Shown piece by piece: positions 31,526 through 40,696 of a stretch of 64,000 nucleotides of DNA. A program made the position numbers and the translations under genes. The stretch is from Pseudomonas sp. B21-056. Lineage in GTDB: Bacteria; Pseudomonadota; Gammaproteobacteria; Pseudomonadales; Pseudomonadaceae. The stretch is from positions 1,054,001 to 1,118,000 of the forward strand of contig NZ_CP087203.1 in NCBI RefSeq assembly GCF_026016325.1. The letters are read 5' to 3'. The notes under the pieces were generated by a model. It saw only the letters and a list, made by a program, of their open reading frames with translations. It had not been told where the DNA came from and did not search any database. Position 1 is the first letter of the stretch; every line of letters begins with the position of its first letter.

Positions 31526-34500
31526 TCATTGAACGTCCAGCAGCCGCCGCAATCGCGGCATTGTCGCCACGAACCCCATCTGTTGCGCCTCGCGTTGAAT
31601 TCCTTTCAACGACTCCTCCTTCGTTCGATCGCCCCACAACCATTGGCTCGCCACTTCGATCAGCCGCACGTGATGACTGACCCACGCGCACGACGCGGAT
31701 TCGGGCAACTCAGCCATCTGCTGCCCATGCCGGATTGCCTGCTCGATGTGCCCCGCCAGCAGGCAGGTTTCAGCGGCGGCCACGTGAAAGCGCAGGGTGT
31801 TGTGGGCGAGACAGGCTTGGGTGAGTTGGGTTTCGCCCTTCGATAGCGCCTGTTCGCTGAGTTTCGGGTCGTCGACCATCATCGCCAGGCTGCCGTAGAT
31901 CCAGGGTCCGATATAGCGCTGCAAGTCGAAGCGTTCAACCAGGCTTGCCGCGTCCATGATCAACGTCTGCGCCAGCTCGCGTTCACCCTGATGCATGGCC
32001 ACCCGTGCCAGTCCTTCCAGCAGGATCGCTTCGAAACGGCTGGCGCCCAGGTTGCGTGCCAGCTCCAGGGCGCAGCTCAGTTGCTGCTCTGCCGAGGCCG
32101 GCTGAGCACTTGCCACCAGCACCCAGGAGGCGGTCAGGCGCGAGAACACTTCCGCCCGATGATTGCCGATCCTGCGGCTGCATTCGATGGCATCCGTGGC
32201 GTCACGCAACGCCAGGTCCGGCTGGCCCAGATAGAACTGCGCCGAGCCGCGGGCGCTGCGATTGCCCGCTTCCACGTCCACCAACCCATGCCGCTCGCAC
32301 AGGCGCACGCATTGGTCGAAGACTTCGTAGGCGGTCTGCATGTCTCCTTGGGCGTAGTACGAGTCACCGATCCCGCTCAGGGCCTTCGCCTCGGTTTCCA
32401 GATGCCGACCGATCCTGGCAAAGGAAAGCGCCTCTTCGTGCAAGCGACGACACTCGACATAGTCACCACGTGGAAAATAGATATTGCCGCGCAGTTGATG
32501 CAGCCGGGCCAATGCCGTGTGGGCGCACAGAGCCTGGGCAACGGGCAGCGTGTCTTCGATCAGGCGTTCTTCTTCGTCCAGGCAATCGAGGGTATTGAGG
32601 ATCGCCGCGAGCCCGAGTGCCGCCTCGATCCGGTCCTGCGGTTGTTCCGCCAACGCCAGCGCCCGCTGGAAATGTTCCAGCGCTTGCACCGTCTGGCCGA
32701 GGCCTGAACAGGCCTGGCCGCATAACAGCGCGAGGGGGAAGCTGTTGCGGGTGCGCTCGACGAACACTGCACATTGGCGCCCCAGCGCGAGCACGCTGTC
32801 GTACTGGCAGGCGAGGCGTTTTTCGCCCATGGCCACCAGCAGCGCATCGAACGCCGCCGGGTCGTTGGCCCGCAGCAGATGCTGGGCATGAAGGACCCGG
32901 TCGCGCTCGTGGTAGAGCTTCGCCACCGTCCGGTGCAGTTGTTCACGCAGCACATCGGGGATTGCGTCGTAGAGGCAATGCATGACCAGGTCATGGACGA
33001 ACAGATAGCTTCCCGGCTCGACTTCGCGCAACAGCCCCTGGCGCATGTCCGCCGTCGGCAGGTAGTCAGGCTGTCCAAGCGCCTCGCGCCAGAGCGTCAG
33101 TTCGAAGCGATTACCCAGCACCGCGGCGTAGTGCAGGGCGCGACGCTGGTGCGAGGCCAGCCTGTCAAAACGGGTCTGGATCAGATGCCGCAGGCTGTCG
33201 GGAACCGTGCCTTCCTGACTCGCCAGCAACTGCGTCAGGTACAGCGGGTTGCCTTGGGCGCGGATCACGCAATCGGCCTGGTAGCGCGGGTCGACATCAA
33301 TGAACTGAGCAGCCAGCGCGGTGGCCTCCCGTGCCCGGATCGGCGCGATGTCGAGCAGGCTCATGGGGATGCTCGCATGCGCACGGATGGCGTTTTCCAG
33401 CGGGTCGCCTTCGGGGCGGGACGTCAGCAGCCAGACGATGGGCGCTTCGTCCGTGGCATCGAGCAGCTTGCCCAGCAACGCAAACAACGCGGCGTCGCCC
33501 CAATGCAGGTCTTCGAGGCAGATCAGCAAGGGCTGTTGCACCGCCATTCGCCGCAACACCTCAAGCAAGGCCAGCAACAGCCCCTGGGTGCGGGCCGGGT
33601 TGCTCATCGCCGCATACAGGGCAGGCGGTTCGGCGGATGAAGCGGCCGTCAGGACTTGAAGGAACATCCAGTGTTCGGGCGCCACCTTCAGGCGGGACAA
33701 CCCGGCCTCCAGTTGCGAAGCGTTGATCGACGTAGCGCCGGCTACACCCAACAAGCTAGCCACCAACTGCCCCAGCGGCCAGAGGCTGTGATCCATGCCG
33801 AAGTCCAGTACATCGGCGCGATGACAAGCGAAACCGCTTTGCCGGGCGATGTCGTAAAACTCGCTGACCAACCGCGTCTTACCGATGCCCGCCATGCCAC
33901 GCACGTAGACCGCATGACCGTCCTGGCACTCCTGGGTAGCCTCGATCACGCCCTTGAACTGCAACAGTTCAATGGCCCGCCCCACCAACGGCCGGGGCGC
34001 GTTTTCGTCGAGGCTGCGTTGGCGGCGGCACTTTCGATAGGTGGGAAACGCCTCGTCGGCGGGGGAAAATTCGAATCGCGAGGCCAGTTGTTCAAGCAAG
34101 TCCTGCGCAACATACACCGGCGCGTGACCATGGCGGTCTGCCAACGGTTGTTGCGCCAGCAGCGTTGCACCGTCCTCCCGCATCGTCGTTTCGTTGCCTT
34201 GGCGCACCAGCCGCAGCAACAAGGCGTGCCCCGGCTTCACGAATTGCTCCCGGCTCAGCGCCAGTGCGCATAGCAGGCCACGCTCGCTGTCGCTGCGATA
34301 GGCCTGGGGCGAGCCGAACCAGGCGATGACGACATCCTGGGCGATAACGGGTGCCGAGCCACCGAACTGCCGCACCAGACGCTCGATGTCATCCGCCAAC
34401 ACCTCGGGCCCCTCGATGGCAAAGGACAGTTCCAGCACATAGCGGATGACGGCATCGTCGGCCTGCTTCAGCGTCTGTTGCGCCAAGGCCTTTTCATGCA

Positions 34501-34852
34501 GCTCGGCGACCGACTGCTCGATCTCCACCAGAATCGTCGACACGCAAGCACCCAACAACGCACTCACGTCGACATCGAAGGCCGTCGCCAGGTGACGGGC
34601 CGTGCGGTAGAGCACCGGTTTGCCGGTTTCGGCGCGTTTGATGGAGGCGATGGACACGCACAGGTGTCGGTTCAGGCAGGCGTCGGCCAGGGTTTCCTGG
34701 CTCAAGCCATGTTGTTTGCGCAGGCCTTTCAACAGCGCGGCGTTCAGCAGTACACGGCCGTCGGATACCGAAGCATCGCGCTTGGGTGGGGCAGGAAGCA
34801 CGCGGTGTCTGGAGTCCATGCTGATCGCCAGGGGAAGGTCAACGGCAGACAT
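31526..34852 (-). CDS. Large HTH - cyclase-like - STAND ATPase - TPR regulator
   Basis: The 1108-residue protein has four parts. An XRE-type HTH is at about 38-95 (LKGLRKQHGLSQETLADACL, SIKRAETGKPVL). A domain at about 130-260 resembles a degenerate adenylate-cyclase fold (VIAWFGSPQAYRSDSERG, VYVAQDLLEQLASRFEF). A STAND/AAA ATPase follows, with Walker A GMAGIGKTR at 319-327 and Walker B PLLICLEDLHWGD near 440. From about 640 to the end are TPR-like helical repeats. The build is that of MalT/AfsR-like signal-driven activators. It is divergent from an unrecognised gene at 35170, with phased repeats between them. Ligand and targets are unknown. Confidence 0.8.
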   Translation of the reverse strand: MSAVDLPLAISMDSRHRVLPAPPKRDASVSDGRVLLNAALLKGLRKQHGLSQETLADACLNRHLCVSIASIKRAETGKPVLYRTARHLATAFDVDVSALLGACVSTILVEIEQSVAELHEKALAQQTLKQADDAVIRYVLELSFAIEGPEVLADDIERLVRQFGGSAPVIAQDVVIAWFGSPQAYRSDSERGLLCALALSREQFVKPGHALLLRLVRQGNETTMREDGATLLAQQPLADRHGHAPVYVAQDLLEQLASRFEFSPADEAFPTYRKCRRQRSLDENAPRPLVGRAIELLQFKGVIEATQECQDGHAVYVRGMAGIGKTRLVSEFYDIARQSGFACHRADVLDFGMDHSLWPLGQLVASLLGVAGATSINASQLEAGLSRLKVAPEHWMFLQVLTAASSAEPPALYAAMSNPARTQGLLLALLEVLRRMAVQQPLLICLEDLHWGDAALFALLGKLLDATDEAPIVWLLTSRPEGDPLENAIRAHASIPMSLLDIAPIRAREATALAAQFIDVDPRYQADCVIRAQGNPLYLTQLLASQEGTVPDSLRHLIQTRFDRLASHQRRALHYAAVLGNRFELTLWREALGQPDYLPTADMRQGLLREVEPGSYLFVHDLVMHCLYDAIPDVLREQLHRTVAKLYHERDRVLHAQHLLRANDPAAFDALLVAMGEKRLACQYDSVLALGRQCAVFVERTRNSFPLALLCGQACSGLGQTVQALEHFQRALALAEQPQDRIEAALGLAAILNTLDCLDEEERLIEDTLPVAQALCAHTALARLHQLRGNIYFPRGDYVECRRLHEEALSFARIGRHLETEAKALSGIGDSYYAQGDMQTAYEVFDQCVRLCERHGLVDVEAGNRSARGSAQFYLGQPDLALRDATDAIECSRRIGNHRAEVFSRLTASWVLVASAQPASAEQQLSCALELARNLGASRFEAILLEGLARVAMHQGERELAQTLIMDAASLVERFDLQRYIGPWIYGSLAMMVDDPKLSEQALSKGETQLTQACLAHNTLRFHVAAAETCLLAGHIEQAIRHGQQMAELPESASCAWVSHHVRLIEVASQWLWGDRTKEESLKGIQREAQQMGFVATMPRLRRLLDVQ

Positions 34853-34903
34853 TGGAGTCTACTCCTCTCCATCCGCCACGTTAACGAAAAGATGGCATTG
34901 TGC

Positions 34904-35000
34904 CTGATACCAAACTGATACTGGACTGACACCGCTCTGGACTGTCTGCTTAACAGCGGTCTGCTGATACTGAATCCTCGCAATTGGCATCAGCTGATAC
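34904..35000. promoter_or_regulatory. CTGATAC repeat cluster in the divergent promoter region
   Basis: CTGATAC occurs at 34904-34910, 34915-34921, 34964-34970 and 34994-35000, and CTGACAC at 34926-34932. The first three copies are exactly 11 bp apart, one helical turn, as expected for side-by-side binding by an oligomeric regulator. The adjacent HTH-STAND protein is the obvious candidate; this is inference. The rest of 34853-35169 shows no gene. Confidence 0.5.
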
Positions 35001-35169
35001 AACTTGAGCGATAGGAGAAAGGCGATGAACGAAGAACTCCAAGACAGCGCAAATGATGGCGCGCCCCTCACAGTATTGACTGATTGCGCGAAGAGCATCG
35101 TCCATATAGTTGATGCCCAACAGACCCGGCTGGGTCTCCCATGTTTTCTTGTGTGAGTGGTCCCTGACG

Positions 35170-36024
35170 ATGCAAGTCTTCAACAATGTCCCCTTCATCG
35201 GTGAGGGCGCGGAAGCAGCGCTCGACCCGCGAGCCTTTCCTTATCTGTTCAACGACCATGGCCTGGCCCAGCCCAGCGCCTACGTGCGCGGCAAGCTGAT
35301 TTCCCTGACGCCTGAAAACCCCGACCTGCTGCTGGGCGCTCGCTATTCCGGCATCACCTGGTGGGACCGTGAAGTGCCGACGAGCACCGGTTCCTACCGG
35401 ATCAAGCAATTCGACTTCCACGTCAAGGAAGTGCGCTACGAGCCCATCTGGGCAACGAAGGAAACCGCACAAGCCTTCGGCATGACTTTGCTCGCCAATG
35501 GCGAATGCCTGCGTTTCGAGTACGATCAGTTGATCCTGGGCCAATACACCTACGGCAAATGGGCGGGTCACCAATCCCCCTATCTTGGGCCGGAGCGCAT
35601 GCGTGAACTGCTGACCTACAACCCCACCGACCTGGAATACCACAACTTTCCCCACGCCTTTTTCTCTCGCTACGGACGCCTGCCACTGGTCATCAGCGTC
35701 GCCCGCTGGCGGCCGGCGGCGCGGGAAATCTACCTGGCCGACCTGTGGCTGCGCCCCGGCGAAGCGCTGGTCCTGCCGCCCAAACACTATCCCGACATCC
35801 CGCCCAGCGATGCCGGCGGCCTGGAGAACTGGCCGGTGGTGGTGGACATGCATGGCAACCGGAACTCGGCCCTGGCTTGCTGGTTTGGAGAAGGGGAGGA
35901 TTGCTTGCTGACGGAGACGATATTGGCGAACCCGACATTGATGAGGTCGCCGGTGGGGAAGCCGCATTATCACGAGGAGAAGACGCCGACACGGCATGAG
36001 ATGCCGGTGGGGTATCGGTTGTAA
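35170..36024 (+). CDS. Conserved protein of unknown function, divergent from the HTH-STAND regulator
   Basis: I do not recognise a family. The 284-residue product (MQVFNNVPFIGEGAEAALDP) has no signal peptide or membrane helix. It is rich in aromatic residues and prolines, with segments such as GARYSGITWWDREVPTSTGS and YLGPERMRELLTYNPTDLEY. The C-terminus contains several histidines (GKPHYHEEKTPTRHEM). ATG 35170 lies nine bases after a TCCCTGACG stretch without a strong ribosome site. Its divergent placement suggests it is the target of the HTH-STAND regulator. Confidence 0.7.
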   Translation: MQVFNNVPFIGEGAEAALDPRAFPYLFNDHGLAQPSAYVRGKLISLTPENPDLLLGARYSGITWWDREVPTSTGSYRIKQFDFHVKEVRYEPIWATKETAQAFGMTLLANGECLRFEYDQLILGQYTYGKWAGHQSPYLGPERMRELLTYNPTDLEYHNFPHAFFSRYGRLPLVISVARWRPAAREIYLADLWLRPGEALVLPPKHYPDIPPSDAGGLENWPVVVDMHGNRNSALACWFGEGEDCLLTETILANPTLMRSPVGKPHYHEEKTPTRHEMPVGYRL

Positions 36025-36048
36025 AAAGGCCTGGGCACGTCACAGAAC

Positions 36049-36200
36049 CTGTGGGAGCGAGCTTGCTCGCGAAGGCGATCTTTCCGGCAAGGAGAGGTTG
36101 AATGTACCGGCGCCATCGCGAGCAGGCTCGCTCCCACAGGGTTCGGCGCCGTACATAAATCCCGCCTCCACCGCAGCGAACCTGCTCGCGATGACGGCCT
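36049..36200. repeat. Type 1 REPIN plus a degenerate REP
   Basis: The doublet spans 36049-36140 (left arm CTGTGGGAGCGAGCTTGCTC, right arm GCGAGCAGGCTCGCTCCCAC). A decayed forward copy (AGCGAACCTGCTCGCGATGA) lies at 36175-36194. No gene is seen in 36025-36333. Confidence 0.85.
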
Positions 36201-36333
36201 GTCAGTCACTCCATACCGACAGCTGACGCATAGGGAGTTTATCCCCGCCAAACGGCAAGCCCCCTCGCTGGACGTCCCGAATTCCGCTGTCTAGAGTGAA
36301 ATATTCGCGCCGGATGCAGCGGGAGGGATTCCA

Positions 36334-37536
36334 ATGAATCAGCTTAATGACTACACCAACCTGAAGGATCCACTGAATGTAAAAATCATGGAGCTGGCTC
36401 CCAAGGAAAAGCGCGATGGCAGAAAAACAAACCTGTTCTTCACCCCCGACACCGCATTCGACTCCAAGCCACTGACCCTGACGACCGGCAGCTATCCCTT
36501 CACGCCCATCGGCAGCCTGGGCATCACCCAAGTGGATACCGGCGGACAAGAATGGAGGCATGTACTCAATCAAATCACCAACAGGCACGGCCTCACTTCC
36601 GATTACGGCAATCCCGACAGGGCCGATCAACTGGTCTTGCTGGACACCCAGGACGCCGTGAAGATCAAGGAAGCTGTCGCACGGGACAGACAATTCACCA
36701 AAGGCAGCTACTACCATCCCGACGTTGTGCAGGTGTTTGGCACCACCAACCCCATTACAACCTATGCCGCCCAGCAGGTCATCGAGCGCCGAGCCGCCTT
36801 GTTTCAAGCCGTGCCCGATCCGACCGCACTGGCCTACTGGAACCTGCTCAGCTCGGACCTTGCCGCGCAGACGAAGGTGTATAACTGGCTGCAAGCCTAT
36901 GGTGGGATTTCCCACAAGTTCTCGGTAAACGACAGGAAGTCTGGAAACAGAATCCAGAACCACTTCCAGAACCTGGAGAACTCCAATGCCATACATTTCG
37001 CCAGTGAAACCCGTGGGGAATATGCCGCCGCCAAACTGCTGATTACCGTCCTCGGCAACGAATACCAGATGAAGATCGGCAAAGCTTCTTCAGGTCGCAC
37101 CAATGGAATCGACCAGATATGGGTCAAGCGCAACCTGGTCAGCGGCGTGGTGGAGGAATACATCATCGTCGAATGCAAAGGCAGCGTGGATGCGTCGCTC
37201 AACGAAGCCAAGTATGGCTGGCAGATGTCGCCCTGCTGGGTCTTCTACTGCCTTGTCGGTCTGCTGGGCACCAACGGCAGTCTCGCCAGCACATCGACCA
37301 CGGACGTGTTCGCCAAGACCAGCATGGTCAGGAAAATCCTCAACGCCTTGATCAACCCAGGCCCGCCCGTGGTGAAAGGGCTGGTCATCCAGCCCATGAC
37401 CAAATCCGTCACTGCGCCCAATAACATCGAAATGGTCGATTTGGGGGCCTATGATCTGGTCGAGCAATACACCAATGCTGTGGCGGGACACTCGAAGTTC
37501 CATAACGCCCAGGTATTCACCGGCACTTTGTTCTAG
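36334..37536 (+). CDS. Protein of unknown function with a C-terminal PD-(D/E)XK nuclease-like motif
   Basis: A 400-residue hydrophilic protein without signal peptide. Its C-terminal half has the spacing of a restriction-type nuclease: E229 (ETRGEYAAAKL), D260 (NGIDQIWVKRN) and E280-x-K282 (EYIIVECKGSVD), followed by NEAKYGWQMSPCWV. This resembles the restriction-endonuclease-fold toxin domains of polymorphic toxins. The N-terminal half (1-200) matches nothing I know. DUF4256 starts 12 bp downstream, so the two are probably co-transcribed. The nuclease call rests on motif reading only. Confidence 0.55.
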   Translation: MNQLNDYTNLKDPLNVKIMELAPKEKRDGRKTNLFFTPDTAFDSKPLTLTTGSYPFTPIGSLGITQVDTGGQEWRHVLNQITNRHGLTSDYGNPDRADQLVLLDTQDAVKIKEAVARDRQFTKGSYYHPDVVQVFGTTNPITTYAAQQVIERRAALFQAVPDPTALAYWNLLSSDLAAQTKVYNWLQAYGGISHKFSVNDRKSGNRIQNHFQNLENSNAIHFASETRGEYAAAKLLITVLGNEYQMKIGKASSGRTNGIDQIWVKRNLVSGVVEEYIIVECKGSVDASLNEAKYGWQMSPCWVFYCLVGLLGTNGSLASTSTTDVFAKTSMVRKILNALINPGPPVVKGLVIQPMTKSVTAPNNIEMVDLGAYDLVEQYTNAVAGHSKFHNAQVFTGTLF

Positions 37537-37548
37537 GACGCCAACGCC

Positions 37549-38094
37549 ATGAAAAAACAAGAACAGGAAAACCTCCTGCGAACCCTGAAATCCCGTTTCG
37601 AGCAAAACCCCCATCGCCACCCGGACCTTCAATGGCCTGACGTCCAGGCCCGGCTGGAGAATAAACCCGCCGCGCTGAAAACCCTCCAGGCCATGGAAAC
37701 CACCGGAGGCGAGCCCGACGTGATCGGCCACGACAAGCAAACCGGACGTATCACCTTCTGCGATTGCGCCAGGGAAACCCCGACCGGCCGTAGAAGCCTG
37801 TGCTACGACCGCGCCGCCCTCGATGCCCGCAAGGAAAACAAACCCCAGGGCAGTGCGCTCGAAATGGCCGAGGAGATGGGCGTTGCCCTGTTTACGGAGG
37901 AGCAGTACCGCGAGTTGCAGGCGCTGGAGGCGTTTGATCTGAAGACGTCCAGTTGGTTGGCAACCCCTGCCGAAGTTCGCTCGCTGGACGGGGCGATATT
38001 TGGTGACCGGCGTTATGGCCGGGTGTTCGTGTATCACAACGGCGTGCAGTCGTATTACGCGGCGAGAGGGTTTCGGGGAGTGTTGTGTGTTTGA
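37549..38094 (+). CDS. DUF4256 family protein
   Basis: The 181-residue protein matches DUF4256 along its length: ENLLRTLKSRFEQNPHRHP, GGEPDVIGHDKQTG, RRSLCYDRAALDARKENKP, AEEMGVALFTEEQYRELQ and the end GRVFVYHNGVQSYYAARGFR. The family is widespread and cytoplasmic with no known function. It probably forms an operon with the nuclease-like gene 12 bp upstream, though DUF4256 is usually found alone. Confidence 0.85.
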   Translation: MKKQEQENLLRTLKSRFEQNPHRHPDLQWPDVQARLENKPAALKTLQAMETTGGEPDVIGHDKQTGRITFCDCARETPTGRRSLCYDRAALDARKENKPQGSALEMAEEMGVALFTEEQYRELQALEAFDLKTSSWLATPAEVRSLDGAIFGDRRYGRVFVYHNGVQSYYAARGFRGVLCV

Positions 38095-38147
38095 ACTGGG
38101 CCAGCGCTATCGAGCCACTGATCGGCGTTGCCCAGTTCGTGTCGACA

Positions 38148-39791
38148 TCAGCGAAGCCGGAGTGTCTTCACCACCGCCTCTCCCTGGGCGCCGCCAGGCC
38201 AGCACAGGTCAACGGAGGCTGAGGCCCCACCCGTTACATGGAAGATTGCAAAATTCTTATCTTCCGAATGGCCGAACAGATGCTCAAAGTAAATGGAGGC
38301 ATGGCCGCTGATCCTTCCTGAACTTGCAATTCCGCCACCGGCAAGCTGGCCGGCGGGCATGCGTGAAATAGCGCTTGAGGTGATCTGGTAAACACTGGCT
38401 TTACGGTAGTCATTGTGGCTCAGGCGAAAAGCCGCCGCGCAATGGACATCACCGCTGATGAATACAAGGGTCTTCCCGCCTTTATCCAAAGCCTGAAAAG
38501 CCGCATCAAGCAGCAGGTTTCGCTCTGTGTGATTGGTGCTGTGGTCCCACTCATCCATACAGTCATCTTTGGCTGAGTCAAACCATGACCCCACCGTCAA
38601 TAGAACCGATTTCCAGTGGACGACGGGCACTGAGCTAATCACAAATAACACCGGTGAGGAGGTGTGCTCGTTGCTTGTCAGCCACGTCTTGAATCTTTCA
38701 ACCTGCTGTGTTCCGAGAATGAAATTCTTGTGTTCGGGACTCTCGACGTCGTGATGCCCGCGAAGATCGAGCATGTAGAAAGGAACCCCGCCCTTTTCAA
38801 AGCTGTAATCCCAAATACATGATTCCGGCTTCTTTAATGAGCCTTTGGAAATGCCGGTGTCTGGATTGTGGCTGTGCGCGTACTCAAAGTAGGCAGTCCG
38901 CGCCGCTGTCCACATGGACGTGACCAGTTTTCTGTCAGTCGCGTTGTCGTCGGTTTTGAAGATCCTCGAGATGATTGCAATTCGCTCTTCATCGGTACGG
39001 GAGCCCCAGCCATCCATGATTTCATGATCATCCCAGATCATGTACTGCGGGTACCTCGCAAACACTTCCTGCAGGTGAGGGAATTTCCAGTACACCCGAT
39101 AATACCAGCGGTACAAATTCAACAGGTACGCGTCGAGTTTCCTGGTATCAAGTTTCTTGCCGGTGGAGCACTCGGCTATCAGATCGTCCTTGTTGTCGAC
39201 CAGCCACTCCCAGATGTCTGGAAAGTGTTTGCTATTCTGACAGTCCACGTAAACCTGATCGCCTCCACCTATTGCAAACCTGGCGTCCGACGTATTCATT
39301 CGCTCAAGAAAGAGCGGCCACGCACCATAACTTCCATTGGCGTTGAATGGGTCGTGGCAGCTATAGAAGCCAAAGCTGAAGTCCGGCATCGCGTCAGCCA
39401 TGGTCCTGAATGTGAGGGACTTGTGACAGCCGATTTCAGTTCTGCGAAAGGCTTCCGTGCCGTCTGTCTCGTCGGTCATCAGGTAGTAGTAATAGACAGT
39501 ATTCTGATCCAGGCCTTTAAGATCAAACGTATGGGTCAAGTCATCATCCCAACTGAACGAGTACGATTCATACGCACAGTCGAATGATTTTAAAAAAACC
39601 GCCAAGGGTTTTCCGTCCAGCTTGACCAGATCCCCTTCAATGGGTTTGGTCGACCAGACCAGGCTCCATGTCCCCGGTCGATATGCACGAATCCAGATTC
39701 GCGCAGTATCGGACGTTACGTGGCCAATGATGCTCGCGCTCTGGAGTTTGCAAACGTCGTATTCGTTATTTCTGGGATCGACCAGGGCCAT
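38148..39791 (-). CDS. Second PhoD-like metallophosphatase-family protein
   Basis: The 547-residue protein has an N-terminal fibronectin-like domain typical of PhoD (SASIIGHVTSDTARIWIRAY, residues about 17-36) and metal-site motifs FGFYSCHDPF, FAIGGGDQVYVDC, YMIWDDHEIMDGWG and LVFISGDVHCAAAFRL. No signal peptide is seen. ATG 39791 follows AAAGGA by six bases. Only loosely related to the copy at 24498. Substrate unknown; lipid-linked or nucleotide phosphodiesters are possible. Confidence 0.8.
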   Translation of the reverse strand: MALVDPRNNEYDVCKLQSASIIGHVTSDTARIWIRAYRPGTWSLVWSTKPIEGDLVKLDGKPLAVFLKSFDCAYESYSFSWDDDLTHTFDLKGLDQNTVYYYYLMTDETDGTEAFRRTEIGCHKSLTFRTMADAMPDFSFGFYSCHDPFNANGSYGAWPLFLERMNTSDARFAIGGGDQVYVDCQNSKHFPDIWEWLVDNKDDLIAECSTGKKLDTRKLDAYLLNLYRWYYRVYWKFPHLQEVFARYPQYMIWDDHEIMDGWGSRTDEERIAIISRIFKTDDNATDRKLVTSMWTAARTAYFEYAHSHNPDTGISKGSLKKPESCIWDYSFEKGGVPFYMLDLRGHHDVESPEHKNFILGTQQVERFKTWLTSNEHTSSPVLFVISSVPVVHWKSVLLTVGSWFDSAKDDCMDEWDHSTNHTERNLLLDAAFQALDKGGKTLVFISGDVHCAAAFRLSHNDYRKASVYQITSSAISRMPAGQLAGGGIASSGRISGHASIYFEHLFGHSEDKNFAIFHVTGGASASVDLCWPGGAQGEAVVKTLRLR

Positions 39792-39990
39792 GGGAAGTCC
39801 TTTGCCCGAGCTCATTTCCGTCGGGCATGAGATGAACCGGTTATGCAGGTCTTTACCTTTCGGCAGGACCCACCACGCGGGATTTCGGCTCCAGTGGGAG
39901 CGATGGCCCTGTGAATATAGACGTGCCGCTTCGCTTGTCTAACAGCCCTTCGTAACGTTTGGCGATAAGCAGGTGCAGAATCGGCCACCG

Positions 39991-40416
39991 TCACGGCTTT
40001 TTGGCGATGACGACCAATCCGCCCACAATCAGCGCCGCGCCTATCAGTATGCGCAGGGTGATGACTTCCCGCAGGACGAGCCACGCCAACAGCATGGCGA
40101 CGATGACGCTGCCCTTGTCGATCAAGGCGACGGTCGCTACATCACCCAGCTTCAATGCCTTGTAGTAGAAGATCCACGACAGCGCCGTGGTAATGCCGGA
40201 GACCCCAAGCCACAGCAGGTTCTGTTGGCTGACCTGGGCAATCTGTTGAACCGGCACCGCCCATGCGGCGAATGCCAGTACGAACAGGCACACGAATAAT
40301 GTACGGACGGTCAGCCCCAGTTCGGCGGAGATGCCGCTGAGCCCCATCTTGGCGATCACCGAAGTGAAACCGGCAAAAAACATCGAGATGCAGGCGTAGA
40401 TCACCCATTTTTCCAC
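39991..40416 (-). CDS. Single-domain EamA/DMT-type small transporter
   Basis: The 141-residue membrane protein (MEKWVIYACISMFFAGFTSV) has about five hydrophobic segments and one EamA repeat (LGVSGITTALSWIFYYKAL, IDKGSVIVAMLLAWLVL, LIGAALIVGGLVVIAKK). Half-size members must dimerise. Substrate unknown. It is divergent from the response-regulator operon across about 280 bp in which no clear regulatory site was recognised. Confidence 0.85.
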   Translation of the reverse strand: MEKWVIYACISMFFAGFTSVIAKMGLSGISAELGLTVRTLFVCLFVLAFAAWAVPVQQIAQVSQQNLLWLGVSGITTALSWIFYYKALKLGDVATVALIDKGSVIVAMLLAWLVLREVITLRILIGAALIVGGLVVIAKKP

Positions 40417-40696
40417 GGTTTCTATTCTCCACGTCAGGTCGTTGGAACAGGTGTTATTCCTGCACAGGTAGTTTGTAGCATCTCATTCGCGACGCGCTAT
40501 TGATCTGGCTAGATACGCAAATGGGGAATCGGCGCTTGGCAGTCGGGGAGACGATCCCGAACGATCCGCGCTCTTCAAGTCTTCGCCGCACCTGCCGCTA
40601 TCGGTATAACGATTTTTACCGACTCCTCGATTGTCTTTGCGATACCTTTGCCTTTCGCAGTGGGGTTGGCAAAAGCACGACAAGAGAACGCAGCGA

